64,000 bases of DNA from Tenacibaculum sp. SZ-18 (GCF_002813915.1 NZ_CP019335.1:3517777-3581776), one strand, 5' to 3'; positions 1 through 8,891 are shown, counted from the stretch's first letter. A program made the numbers and translations. The notes: a model not told the origin generated them from the sequence alone.

Positions 1-43
1 ACCGAAAAAGATGATAAATTTTTAATATATTTGATATATCAAT

Positions 44-51
44 TATATTTG
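44..51 (+). promoter_or_regulatory. Probable -7 box for the MarR-family gene
   Basis: TATATTTG matches the Bacteroidota -7 consensus TAnnTTTG and ends 18 bases before the ATG at 70. A second TATATTTG lies at 26-33. No clear TTTG -33 box at the right distance is visible, so the call is tentative. Confidence 0.35.
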
Positions 52-69
52 TATCAACAAAATAGAATT

Positions 70-507
70 ATGGAGTTCAAAAAACCAACAGAAACAATCT
101 TCTATCAAATAGAAAAAGTAATAAAACAATACCGATTAATGGCGCAAGCAAACCTGAATAAACTCGGATATAAAATAACCATAAACCAAATCTTGTTGAT
201 GATACAAATTGACAAAAATCAAGAAATAAGTCAAGTTGAATTAGCAGAACTATTGTTTAAAGATGTTGCATCAATTACTCGAATGACAGAACTTTTAGTT
301 AAAGAAAAACTTATTGAAAGAAAAGAAAACAAAGAAGACCGCAGGAAAAAAGACTTAAAAATTACCCGAAAGGGGAAAAAACTATTGGATTTAGCAATTC
401 CTGTAATCTCTAAAAACAGAGAAATTGCTCAACATAATATGACCGAGACAGAAATAAAAACACTTTTAAATCTTTTAAATAAAATAATAATAAACACATC
501 AAAATGA
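70..507 (+). CDS. MarR-family transcriptional regulator
   Basis: A 145-residue winged-helix DNA-binding protein. The winged helix spans about residues 38-105, with the family's wing signature DRRKKDLKITRKG at about 90-102 and helical dimerisation segments at both ends, which is the usual MarR length and layout. I chose the ATG at 70 because it gives the normal MarR N-terminus (MEFKKPTETIF) and follows a TATATTTG box; an upstream TTG at 31 would add 13 unlikely residues. The stop overlaps the next gene's ATG (ATGA at 504-507), so the two were probably cotranscribed. The target is unknown. Confidence 0.85.
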   Translation: MEFKKPTETIFYQIEKVIKQYRLMAQANLNKLGYKITINQILLMIQIDKNQEISQVELAELLFKDVASITRMTELLVKEKLIERKENKEDRRKKDLKITRKGKKLLDLAIPVISKNREIAQHNMTETEIKTLLNLLNKIIINTSK

Positions 508-1505
508 AAAACTTAATTTTAATTGCAGTAACTCTTTTAACCTTTAGCTGTAAAAATTGTAATAGCCAATTAAAAAATAAGTCGAATAAAGTTAAGTTGG
601 TTAATATTACTATAATAAAAGATTATTTAGACAGTCAAACAAAAAAAGATAGTCTTCACGGAATTGTGCTTATCGCAGATAAAGACGATGTTATTTTAAA
701 AAAAGCCTTTGGCTTTAAAGACTTAAATCAGACTCAAAAACACACAATAAATGAAAAAATAGGCTTAGCTTCTATACCTAAAATGTTTACTGTAATAGCA
801 ATTATGTAAATTGCATCAAAAGAGAAAATAGATATTGACAATCCTATTGGTTATTATTTGAAAGATATAAAAAATCAAATATGAAAAGACAGTATCACAG
901 TAAAAAATTTATTATCGCACACAAGTGGATTAGGATTCTACTGGGATTATCCGACTGATGAAATATCATCTGATTTAGATAGTTTGTATGAAACCATAAA
1001 GAAGAGAGATTCAAAACCAAAAGAGCAAAATATTTTTAATTATAGCAATAATGGCTATATAGTTCTTGGTAAAATCATTCAAAATGTTTCTAGTTTATCA
1101 TATAAAGAATATCTAACAAAAAATTTAATTAACCCTCTAAAAATGTTCGATACTGAACAAGGACTTCCTGATGGAGGCGGTTTTAAATCTACTGTAGATG
1201 ATTTACTTAAATTCTCTAAAGCGTTGAGAAATAATTTTCTGATTCGTAAAGAGGTACTCGCTGTAATGAGAACAAAACAATCTGATGCAAATTATGGACT
1301 CGGATTTATGCTAAACCCCAAAGAAAAGGTCAAAAAATTTGGACATACAGGTGGTTTTTCTAGTGACGATTCGGGTCTCGGTATTGCCTCTGCCATAAAT
1401 ATAATAAATGATAGATACACTGTGATTATTCTCACAAATAGAAACCCATCTATGGGAGGTGCTAAAGTTTTGAGTTTTATTATTAATCATTTACAAAAAA
1501 AATAA
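504..1505 (+). pseudogene. Serine hydrolase (class C beta-lactamase-like family) with two in-frame stops
   Basis: One reading frame of 333 codons carries all hallmarks of the PF00144 serine-hydrolase family: a lipoprotein-like leader (MKNLILIAVTLLTFSC), the SxxK nucleophile motif SIPK at codons 90-93, HTSGLG at about codon 140, the Tyr-Ser-Asn motif (NYSNNGY) at about 180, and HTGG near the C-terminus. It is broken by TAA at 807-809 and TGA at 882-884 with no frameshift, so both breaks are simple nonsense mutations. The ATGA overlap with the MarR gene suggests a former regulator-hydrolase operon. The substrate cannot be told. A downstream reinitiation product from 984 would lack the nucleophile. 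Confidence 0.85.
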
Positions 1506-1530
1506 AAAACTACGTTTAGTAACTAAAGAA

Positions 1531-1549
1531 GTTTATAATTCATGCGGCT
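1531..1549. repeat. Degenerate intergenic repeat motif, copy 1
   Basis: GTTTATAATTCATGCGGCT follows the serine-hydrolase pseudogene. It resembles GTATATGATTCGTTACGGCT at 5123 and GTGTATAATTCGTTGCTGG at 5995, all found just after a gene end. It is followed by about 120 bases without coding signs up to the next ATG. Confidence 0.45.
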
Positions 1550-1673
1550 ATTAGTTAATACTACGGAAAAATTCTTACTTTTAATGGAAGTTGATTTTAT
1601 CGGAATCATCCTGCGGACGATTTCTCACCAACCATACCCAAAACATTAAAAGGCATAATAACAAACAAAATTC

Positions 1674-2228
1674 ATGAAAGTACATATTGAAACTGATAAA
1701 TTTATCATAAGAGAACTTGAAGAATATGATGCTAAAGGAATATTCGAACTGGACTCTACTCCTGAAGTGCATGAATTTCTTGGAAAAAAACCAATAAAAA
1801 CTATTAATGAAGCACATAAAGTGATTGATTTTATTAGGAAACAATATGTCAGCAATGGTATTGGAAGGTGGGCAATTATAGATAAAAATACAGATGATTT
1901 TATTGGCTGGACAGGACTGAAATATGAAAAAGGTTTAAGAAAAGAATTCAATTATTATGATCTTGGATATAGACTTAGAAAGAAATATTGGGGTAAAGGT
2001 ATAGCTACAGAAACTGCCATAGAATCGTTGAAATACGGATTTCAGACACTAAACCTAAAAGAAATTGGGGCAGCAGCAGATGTTAATCATTTAGTTTCTA
2101 ATAAAATTCTTAAAAAAATTGGACTGAAATTTATAGAAACTTTTGATTATGAGGGTGTTACTTATAATTGGTACAAGATAAGCAAAACAGAATGGACTGA
2201 ATTGGAACGAACAGCTAACACTACTTAA
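1674..2228 (+). CDS. GNAT-family N-acetyltransferase (RimJ/RimL-like)
   Basis: A 184-residue single-domain acetyltransferase that would transfer acetyl from acetyl-CoA to an amine. The acetyl-CoA pyrophosphate loop is visible as RKKYWGKGIATE at about residues 102-113, fitting the R/Q-x-x-G-x-G/A signature, and it is preceded by a beta-strand typical of motif A (YYDLGYRL). The N-terminal IETDKFIIRELEEYD is the common RimJ/RimL start, LxTxRLxLRxL-like. It stands alone between intergenic repeat motifs in the left island. The substrate cannot be predicted: ribosomal protein, antibiotic or small amine are all possible. Confidence 0.85.
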   Translation: MKVHIETDKFIIRELEEYDAKGIFELDSTPEVHEFLGKKPIKTINEAHKVIDFIRKQYVSNGIGRWAIIDKNTDDFIGWTGLKYEKGLRKEFNYYDLGYRLRKKYWGKGIATETAIESLKYGFQTLNLKEIGAAADVNHLVSNKILKKIGLKFIETFDYEGVTYNWYKISKTEWTELERTANTT

Positions 2229-2230
2229 AA

Positions 2231-2268
2231 TGCATTAAAACGCACTCTAATTACACCGTTAGCAAGTA
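2231..2268. repeat. Degenerate intergenic repeat motif, copy 2
   Basis: TGCATTAAAACGCA at 2231-2244 matches TGTATTAAAACGAA at 2993-3006 with two differences, and each lies just after a stop codon. The CACCGTTAGC further on resembles GCTAACACCG at 5114-5123 in part. This supports a family of element ends between the genes of this island. Confidence 0.45.
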
Positions 2269-2282
2269 TAAAATATTAGTAT

Positions 2283-2969
2283 ATGAAACAAATAGTTATT
2301 TTACTCTTAATATTTTCATTTTTAACGCCTTGTTCATCGCAGGAAAAACACATATTCACTTCACTAGATTCAGCTTTTAAGAATCCAGAATCTGTCTTTA
2401 AATTATTTTTACGGAATAAATCGTTGAAATGCCTGCCAGATTCAATTGATTCGTTTCACAACTTAACTGAATTAAACTTAATTGACAACAACCTTGATAG
2501 TCTTCCAGAATCCATTGGAAACTTAAAAAAATTAAAAAGACTTTATTTATCTAACAACCCGATCAATACTCTTCCATACTCCATAGGGAAACTTAATAAT
2601 TTGATATGGTTGTTTTTAAATCAAACCAAATTAGTAGCTCTTCCTAAATCTATTGGAAATTTGACCGAGCTACGGATACTTTTGTTAAATAACAGTCAGC
2701 TCGAAACTATCCCAGAATCTATTGGTAACTTATCTAAGTTACAAGTACTAGAGTTACCAAATACAAAGATCGAAACTCTTCCAAAGTCGATTGGAAAATT
2801 AGGTGATTTGCAAACATTATCTTTATATGAAACCAAACTTACAAGATTACCTAAATCCCTCGGAAAATTAAGTAAACTAAAAACACTATCCCTACAATCA
2901 ACATTATTAAGCGAGAATGAATTGGAAAGCATCAAGCTAGCACTTCCAAAATGTAATGTACACGATTAA
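2283..2969 (+). CDS. Exported leucine-rich repeat protein
   Basis: The 228-residue protein starts with a signal peptide (MKQIVILLLIFSFLTPC), with a Cys at about residue 17 that may be lipidated, although Pro at the -1 position is not a classic lipobox. From about residue 50 to 215 it is made of roughly seven tandem leucine-rich repeats with a 23-residue period, of the bacterial type LPxSIGxLxxLxxLxL. Such repeats form a curved solenoid for protein binding. No enzymatic domain is attached. Located in the left accessory island between two intergenic repeat motifs. The ligand is unknown. Confidence 0.85.
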   Translation: MKQIVILLLIFSFLTPCSSQEKHIFTSLDSAFKNPESVFKLFLRNKSLKCLPDSIDSFHNLTELNLIDNNLDSLPESIGNLKKLKRLYLSNNPINTLPYSIGKLNNLIWLFLNQTKLVALPKSIGNLTELRILLLNNSQLETIPESIGNLSKLQVLELPNTKIETLPKSIGKLGDLQTLSLYETKLTRLPKSLGKLSKLKTLSLQSTLLSENELESIKLALPKCNVHD

Positions 2970-2992
2970 TGAGTTACTAATAAAACCTAAAC

Positions 2993-3026
2993 TGTATTAA
3001 AACGAAGTTTCACCAATTCGTTGGTA
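2993..3026. repeat. Degenerate intergenic repeat motif with inverted repeat, copy 3
   Basis: TGTATTAAAACGAA (2993-3006) is followed by an inverted repeat, AACGAA at 3001-3006 and TTCGTT at 3017-3022, then GGT. The same AACGAA...TTCGTT pairing occurs at 5978-6008 after the DUF6090 gene. Confidence 0.45.
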
Positions 3027-3050
3027 TTAATTTAAGAAATTGAAAATTAA

Positions 3051-3833
3051 ATGGAGTTAGAAATATATCAAATTGATGCATTCACAGCCAAAGTATTTGG
3101 TGGTAATCCTGCTGCTGTCTGTCCCTTAGAAGATTGGATTGATTCTTCAACTATGCAGAGTATAGCTGCCGAGAATAATTTGTCTGAAACAGTATTTTTT
3201 GTCAGAAAAAAGGATTTTTATGAAATTCGTTGGTTTATGCCTCATCAGGAAATTGATTTGTGTGGCCATGCGACTTTAGCCGCAGCTTATGTCATTTTTA
3301 GTTATTTGAGACCTGAATTAAATGATATAAATTTTATGTCTCAAAGTGGGATATTAAAAGCTCAAAAGTCTGAAGATGGAAGCATTATACTGGACTTTCC
3401 GTCGCGACCACCCAAGAAAATTGAAATACCACAAGAAGTCTATTCTGCATTTAATTATAAACCTATTGAAGCATTAGCAAGTAGAGATTTGGTTTTACTC
3501 TTTGAAAACGAAGAAAAGATAAGAACACTAAAATATGATTTAAATTTTCTTAAAAAATTACCTTATTTATGTATTGTTCCCACAGCTAAGGGAATTGAAG
3601 TAGATTTTGTATCCCGAGTATTTGATGCTAATGCATCCATGCCGGAAGACCCAGTTACTGGTTCCGCCCACACATCTTTAATTCCTTATTGGAGTGAAAA
3701 ACTTAAAAAAAAGCATTTCATTGCTAAACAATTATCAGAAAGAGAAGGAGATTTAATATGTAATCTTGTTAAGGATAGAGTCCACATCGCCGGAAAAGCT
3801 GTACTGTATCTTAAAGGAAAAATTTATATATGA
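3051..3833 (+). CDS. PhzF-family isomerase-like protein
   Basis: A 260-residue protein of the PhzF (phenazine biosynthesis-like) fold, related to diaminopimelate epimerase. It shows the N-terminal signature DAFTAKVFGGNPAAVCPL at residues 10-27, the catalytic-type Glu in LSETVFF (about E46), DLCGHATLAAAY at about 70-81 and EDPVTGSAH near residue 200. In PhzF this Glu catalyses a proton shift; most homologues outside phenazine clusters have unknown substrates. No phenazine genes are nearby, so a role in phenazine synthesis is not supported. Length is slightly below the family's usual 260-290. Confidence 0.9.
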   Translation: MELEIYQIDAFTAKVFGGNPAAVCPLEDWIDSSTMQSIAAENNLSETVFFVRKKDFYEIRWFMPHQEIDLCGHATLAAAYVIFSYLRPELNDINFMSQSGILKAQKSEDGSIILDFPSRPPKKIEIPQEVYSAFNYKPIEALASRDLVLLFENEEKIRTLKYDLNFLKKLPYLCIVPTAKGIEVDFVSRVFDANASMPEDPVTGSAHTSLIPYWSEKLKKKHFIAKQLSEREGDLICNLVKDRVHIAGKAVLYLKGKIYI

Positions 3834-3917
3834 AAATTGCTTAATTACTAATACTAACGAAGAACTGATGTGAAAAATCAAACTCAATTACTTTAGTAAA
3901 CATAAAAACAAACAGCA

Positions 3918-4330
3918 TTAAAAAATATTCAGTATTCACTTTTAATAATTGTATTAGGACAAATATTTAATCTAATAGCACAAGAGAAAATAAAAAACAC
4001 AGCTTTACGGTTTATATTTCTAATGGAACTGCCTCGTCAAGCAGTTTAAAAATTAAAAAAGCATATGTAAGTCCAATAATTTCCTATGAGTTTGATAATT
4101 ACATAATATTTGATTATCATGAAGTTAAACCGAGTGAATTACACATGAAATGGGTAAAATTCCAAGCAAAATTTAATATAACCCATACTTTTTGTTGGGG
4201 AAATTATAAGCAATCTTGGCACAAAGGCGTTAGTGAAACAAACCAACTAAGAGTTAAATTAATAATAGATCTTCACAGGCAAGATTATAATATTTTGGAA
4301 AATTATTTATTCAGGTTTTACTTTAATTAA
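3918..4330 (+). pseudogene. Decayed small exported protein, frameshifted
   Basis: A signal-peptide-like stretch (YSLLIIVLGQIFNLIAQEK) can be read from about 3918 without a good ATG. Near 3990-4005, in an A-rich run, reading must shift frame to continue as SFTVYISNGTASS and then through KWVKFQAKFN to a stop at 4330. The last 61 codons alone are open from an internal ATG at 4145. The composition of both parts looks like one former secreted protein of about 135 residues. The family was not recognised. Confidence 0.5.
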
Positions 4331-4341
4331 TAATAAAAAGC

Positions 4342-4694
4342 ATGAAAAATTTAATTTTCCTATTATTAATAACATTCACTTTAAACTTAAATACCCAAGA
4401 AAAACAGAACGATGCGACTTGGGAGGAGACGATATCCTTCATTAATTAAGTATAAAAATGAATTAGACTACTTCAAATTTACACAAAAGAGCCCAAATTG
4501 GTCTTTTATTGGTCCTGCATCAGAAAATTACATTTTTTGAAATTTATTAAAGGGCAATCTAGCTTAATAAAGAAAATAAAATTCCAAGTGATACCTAACT
4601 TAATAAAAGATTTTATAAAGCTCTAACACATTTAGCTTATTTAGCAAGAGAGAAACGCCTAAAAAATCAAGAGAAATCTGGTGATAAATTTTGA
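4342..4694 (+). pseudogene. Decayed exported hypothetical protein
   Basis: The ATG at 4342 opens 35 codons (a signal-peptide-like start MKNLIFLLLITFTLN, then TWEETISFIN) and stops at 4447-4449. The same protein seems to go on in other frames, ending with ALTHLAYLAREKR and ESGDKF-like residues and a stop at 4692-4694. A TWEETIxFI start with an HLAxLAxEKRxxxxxxSGDKF end is, from memory, a recurrent flavobacterial hypothetical-protein layout. Several frame changes and stops in between show decay. Confidence 0.5.
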
Positions 4695-5105
4695 TATGTA
4701 TAATAATACTTTAAAAAAATTAACCCTACCCTGTATGACTTGGTTTTTATTTAATATGTCTTTTGTTCAAAAAACAACACAATTTAGCGAGTATAAAATC
4801 ATTAAAGATCAGTATGAATCTACTAAAATAAAATTTACACCTTATATTATACATAAGACTATTGGAGAAAATGAATCTAAATATGAAAGTCCATACGGTG
4901 TTTATGGTGTATTAATATACTATACTGTTAAAAGACAAAAAAAGCTAATAGATAAGACATGTTAAGTGACCTTAAAAGTAAGGGCTACTATGAAACAACA
5001 CTTGATTATGGTAGTAAAGCAAAAGTTAGTTCGGTTAGTGTTAGCTATTTTAGTATGATTGATGTACCAAAAAAAGATTAGCCAAAAAAAGAAGAATATT
5101 TCTAA
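4681..5105 (+). pseudogene. Small hypothetical protein, frameshifted
   Basis: From a GTG at 4681 (or ATG at 4696) a hydrophobic start and then a charged segment run to TGA-frame loss at 4963-4965. The sequence makes sense as one protein only if the frame shifts near 4955, so that it continues from the ATG at 4959 with LSDLKSKGYYETTLDYG up to the TAG at 5079-5081 and a further eight codons. The family was not recognised. It lies among other decayed genes. Confidence 0.4.
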
Positions 5106-5110
5106 ATACG

Positions 5111-5145
5111 TTTGCTAACACCGTATATGATTCGTTACGGCTGAA
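5111..5145. repeat. Degenerate intergenic repeat motif, copy 4
   Basis: GCTAACACCGTATATGATTC continues as GTTACGGCTGAATTTCC. It aligns with the motifs at 1531 and 5995 (common core GTnTATnATTCnT...GGCT). The 130 bases after it have no gene. Confidence 0.5.
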
Positions 5146-5271
5146 TTTCCTCAACAGAAATTCAATCTTATTAATTATCTTTCGGCAAAAACTGAAAAGA
5201 ACTAACGTACTTTTCCGTCAATAAATCATACTTAAATACCTTGTACTTCATTATAATAGAAATACTAACCT

Positions 5272-5979
5272 ATGATTAAACTCTTTAGAAAACATAAACA
5301 AAATTCACTTACAAAAGGAAAAGTAGTAAATTATTTTAAATATGCAATTGGTGAAATTATTCTTGTAGTTATAGGTATTTTAATAGCCTTATATATTAAT
5401 AATTGGAATAGTAAACGAATTGAAAAAAGAACAGCTATTTCAATTTACAAAAATATAAAACGGCAGACTAAAATGGATAAGAATGCAATTTCCTTGGGAC
5501 TTAAACATAATCAATTTTTATCTGAAAAATTTGAATATGGAGCTCAAATAATAGAAGAAAATGATCGAGCTAAAACCGATACTCTCTTAGAAATTGAATT
5601 AATACTGGTTGAACATTCTGATATTGATATAAATAGCAATATCTATCAAAACTTAATTAATAGTGGTGAATCAAAACTTTTGAAAAATAGAATTATAATG
5701 GAAGAAATCCAAAAATTAGAAGGAACTTATATATCTATAAACCGAATGGAGAAAATTCATTATGAAACTATACAAAACAATATTGCCCCCTATTTATTAA
5801 AGGCCATTAAGATTCATGATAAATCCGCTCGAAATATAAATATAGTTTTTGGAATTGATTTTCAAAATTATTTTTATTCTACATTACTCATTAGTTCTCA
5901 AAAAGACTTGCTATATAATCAAGCAATAAAACAAATTGAAATAATTACAGGGTTAATAGATAAAGAAATTAAACAATAA
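5272..5979 (+). CDS. DUF6090-type single-pass membrane protein
   Basis: A 235-residue protein whose start is the conserved hallmark of this flavobacterial family: a basic N-terminus with two LFRKHK-like residues, FKYAIGEIILVVIGILIALY as a transmembrane helix at about 23-41, then INNWN. The rest (about 45-235) is helical and charged, probably on one face of the inner membrane. The family (DUF6090) is common and often multi-copy in Flavobacteriia, with no known function. Intact among decayed neighbours and followed by an intergenic repeat motif. Confidence 0.8.
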   Translation: MIKLFRKHKQNSLTKGKVVNYFKYAIGEIILVVIGILIALYINNWNSKRIEKRTAISIYKNIKRQTKMDKNAISLGLKHNQFLSEKFEYGAQIIEENDRAKTDTLLEIELILVEHSDIDINSNIYQNLINSGESKLLKNRIIMEEIQKLEGTYISINRMEKIHYETIQNNIAPYLLKAIKIHDKSARNINIVFGIDFQNYFYSTLLISSQKDLLYNQAIKQIEIITGLIDKEIKQ

Positions 5980-6013
5980 CGAAAGTACAGCTCGGTGTAT
6001 AATTCGTTGCTGG
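5978..6013. repeat. Degenerate intergenic repeat motif with inverted repeat, copy 5
   Basis: AACGAA at 5978-5983 pairs with TTCGTT at 6003-6008; the arm is followed by GCTGG. The interior GTGTATAATTCGTTGCTGG is the closest relative of the 5123 copy. It starts at the stop codon of the DUF6090 gene. Confidence 0.5.
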
Positions 6014-6458
6014 TTCTGGCTCACTTGCGAAAATTCTTCAGATGTTCTGGTGTAATTCCTCAGTAGATAATTTTTTAGTAAGTCTTTCCTAATTCTTTTC
6101 AGCTTTGGTAGCATGAACAAATAAAGAATGTGATACTCCAATCTTTCTTATAAGATTAATGAAATACTTTTACAATTTGATAACGAACAAACTAATCAAT
6201 GTTTAATTGTCGTGCGCTTTGACTTTTTACAACAATAGAGAAATATTTTGAATACATACTTGGAAATTAAGCTGTAATTTTAATCAATGATAACTCAAAA
6301 TTTTAGCGAAAATGAAATTTATATATGTAAGTACAACGCCCCCTTACCCCAGAGTATAAATTTTTGGATTTAAAATTAAAGTACTCAATGAAAATACTCA
6401 ACTCAAAGCATTGTAAAACTAGTTTTTAACACAATAAAAGAGTGTAAAAAGTACAACT
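6014..6458. other. Gene-free stretch
   Basis: No convincing coding frame on either strand. It begins with the tail of the repeat-like element and continues as AT-rich DNA up to the remnant recombinase gene. Confidence 0.5.
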
Positions 6459-7603
6459 TTAAGAAGTTATAAACTTACTATTCGCATTTTTTAATATTTT
6501 ATCTCAGGTAGTATTTCTAATCGGATAGGTCTCCGTCATTTTTAAATCATAACGCCGTACTTGATTTCTCACTTTTATAGAAGGAATACCAAAATTTAAC
6601 AAATCCGTGATACAAGTATCTTTTAAAGAATACCATTGATATTTTTACTCAATATTATATTGTTATCGAAACTGTGCCCATTCGTTAGAAATTTTCTTTG
6701 GACTTAATTGTATTTTTCCTAGTTTAAATCCTACCCTCGAAAATAGAAAATCGCCAGGTTTAGATTTATACAAATACTTTTGTAATAAAGGAATTAAAGC
6801 ATATGATATTGTTACTTTATCTGACTTTTATTTTTTGATTGTTCTTCAGAAATAGTAACAACAGCCAAATCAATATTAACATCAGAAACTCTCAGTTTAG
6901 TCAATTCAGTCTTTCTAATAAAACAAATGTTCGTGCACATACACAGAACGTAGTAATGAAAGTTTGATTCTAACAACTTGATTAATTTTTTCTTTTCTTG
7001 ACCTCTAAGAAGTTCACCAACTTATTTTTTCTTTGGTTTAGGCATAATTAGCTCTGCAGGATTTTGTTTTATATAATCTTTTATTTCACACAAAATAAAA
7101 AAAGTGTTTAGAAACTGTAAATAATTATTATCAGTACTATAACCTTTTTCGACATATAAGTAATCTAAAAAAGTATGAATAAAAGAATTATCAATTTCTA
7201 TTATGAATTTGATCTCATAACTTTTAAGCTTAATAAATTCCATTATTTTTTTAAATAAGATTTATCTGCACTACAACTAACTTCTCTTTTGATACCATCT
7301 TTCACCTCTTTTCGCTGTAATTCTAAGAACTTAGTCTGACAGTCTTCAAAAGATCTATAGAGTATATTCTTTTCTTCATAACAAGGAGACCAACCACTTT
7401 CTAATTTCTTGTTAATCTCAAACACCATCTTTTTCGCATAACGCAACCTATGTGTAATACTTTTAATCTAAGGAAATCTCACTCTAAATCTCTTTAGTTC
7501 TTCTTGCGCAGGAATTTTGCATAGTTAACGATTAACCAATCTTGATTTTTCCTCAGCTCAGCTGGCTTGTAATCAACAAATATGGCTTTAAATACTTTTT
7601 TGT
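6459..7603 (-). pseudogene. Decayed tyrosine recombinase (integrase)
   Basis: Read right to left in shifting frames, this stretch keeps the order of a phage-type integrase. An N-terminal arm shows DYKPAELRKNQDW; then RYAKKMVFEINKKLESGW; a core-binding domain with HTFLDYLYVEKGYST and QNPAELIMPKPKKK; and a catalytic domain with SLKDTCITDLLNFGIPSIKV and VRRYDLKMTETYPI. Two fragments of 67 and 73 codons (7243-7446 and 7022-7243) are still open; the rest is broken by many stops and shifts. Flavobacterial integrases with a YSLKDTGIT box are known from prophages and integrative elements. It starts about 140 bases from the 3' end of the tRNA-Leu gene, a classic insertion position. Confidence 0.8.
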
Positions 7604-7740
7604 AGAGTTTTGACCTTTTTTTTATAATTCTTCAATTTTGGCTAATTGAAAAGGAATAAGAATTACTGACACACCTTTGACACAGGTTTTTAAATAAGAC
7701 CGTTATTAAATACTGTTTATCAAATACATATGAGTTTTTG

Positions 7741-7824
7741 TACCAAAGGTGGGACTCGAACCCACACGCTCTAATGAGCATCGGATTTTGAATCCGACGT
7801 GTCTACCAATTCCACCACTTTGGC
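7741..7824 (-). tRNA. tRNA-Leu (anticodon CAA)
   Basis: The reverse strand folds as an 84-base class II tRNA: acceptor arms GCCAAAG and CTTTGGT (first pair G-T), anticodon stem TCGGA/TCCGA around the loop TTCAAAA with anticodon CAA, a long variable arm, and a T-loop GGTTCGAGTCC. The discriminator A is at 7741. CCA is not encoded. The decayed integrase begins just beyond the 3' end. Confidence 0.95.
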
Positions 7825-7890
7825 TAAAATTATGGAAGTGCAAATCTAACAATTAAAATAAAAACTTTTTAATACTCTTTAAAATAATTT

Positions 7891-7898
7891 TACTTTTG
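7891..7898 (+). promoter_or_regulatory. -7 box of prs
   Basis: TACTTTTG fits TAnnTTTG and lies 33 bases before the prs ATG. The TTG within it could be mistaken for a start codon. The -33 region is not obvious. Confidence 0.5.
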
Positions 7899-7931
7899 CC
7901 ACACACAACACAAACTAAAAATTCATTCGAG

Positions 7932-8873
7932 ATGTCAACGACACAATTATCACCAAAGCTTTTTGCTTGTTCACAAAGTACAGAGCTTGCACAGAAAATA
8001 GCAAAGGAATTTAATGCTGAATTAGGAAATGTAAAAACTACGCATTTTAGCGATGGTGAATTTCAACCTGCTTTTGAAGAATCGGTTAGAGGTCGTCGTG
8101 TTTTTATCATTGGATCAACTTTTCCAAGTGCTGACAATTTAATGGAAATGCTATTAATGTTAGATGCTGCTAAAAGAGCTTCTGCAAGACATATTACAGC
8201 AGTAATGCCATATTTTGGTTGGGCAAGGCAAGACAGAAAAGATAAACCTAGAGTAGCTATTGGAGCAAAGTTAGTTGCAAATCTTTTACAAGCAGCTGGC
8301 GCTACGAGAATTATGACAATGGATTTACATGCTGATCAAATTCAAGGTTTCTTTGAAAAACCAGTTGATCATTTATATGCATCAACCATTTTCATGTCTT
8401 ACATCGAAAGTTTACAATTAGAAAACCTAACAATTGCCTCTCCTGATATGGGTGGATCAAAAAGAGCTTATGCATACTCAAAATATTTAGCAAGCGAGGT
8501 TGTAATTTGTTACAAACAGCGCAAAAAAGCAAATATAATTGAACATATGGAGCTTATTGGTGAAGTTGAAGGTAAGAATGTAATTTTAGTTGATGATATG
8601 ATTGACACAGGAGGAACACTTACGAGAGCTGCTGATTTAATGGTTGAACGAGGAGCAAAATCAGTACGTGCTATTTGTACGCATCCAATACTTTCTGGTA
8701 GTGCATATGAGAGAATTGAAAATTCCAAGTTAACAGAGTTAATTGTCTCGGATACAATTCCTTTAAAAAAGGAGGTTTCTAAAATAAAAGTTGTATCTTG
8801 CGCGTCATTATTTGCAGATGTGATGCGTAAAGTTCAATCGAACACATCCATCAGCGATCAATTTTTAATGTAA
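7932..8873 (+). CDS. prs: Ribose-phosphate pyrophosphokinase
   Basis: Makes PRPP from ribose 5-phosphate and ATP, the precursor for purines, pyrimidines, histidine and NAD; cytoplasmic. The 313 residues match the usual bacterial Prs length. Visible signatures are the flexible-loop/ATP site FGWARQDRKDKPR, the metal-binding MDLHADQIQGFF and the PRPP loop VDDMIDTGGTL. The ATG at 7932 is chosen because it gives a normal N-terminus and the promoter-like TACTTTTG lies upstream; the in-frame TTG at 7896 falls inside that box. rplY follows after 18 bases, the common flavobacterial prs-rplY pair. Confidence 0.97.
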   Translation: MSTTQLSPKLFACSQSTELAQKIAKEFNAELGNVKTTHFSDGEFQPAFEESVRGRRVFIIGSTFPSADNLMEMLLMLDAAKRASARHITAVMPYFGWARQDRKDKPRVAIGAKLVANLLQAAGATRIMTMDLHADQIQGFFEKPVDHLYASTIFMSYIESLQLENLTIASPDMGGSKRAYAYSKYLASEVVICYKQRKKANIIEHMELIGEVEGKNVILVDDMIDTGGTLTRAADLMVERGAKSVRAICTHPILSGSAYERIENSKLTELIVSDTIPLKKEVSKIKVVSCASLFADVMRKVQSNTSISDQFLM

Positions 8874-8891
8874 TTTTAAATAAATAGAACA

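Noticed and set aside
1646-1951. 101-codon minus-strand ORF opposite the GNAT gene
   Set aside because: Shadow of the acetyltransferase reading frame.
3051-3833. Phenazine biosynthesis role for the PhzF-like protein
   Set aside because: No other phenazine gene is present and most PhzF-like proteins outside such clusters have other, unknown functions.
5953-6141. 62-codon minus-strand ORF
   Set aside because: It overlaps the end of the DUF6090 gene and the repeat motif and has no protein-like composition.
7896-7931. TTG start extending prs by 12 codons
   Set aside because: The TTG is part of the TACTTTTG promoter box and the added residues are atypical for Prs.
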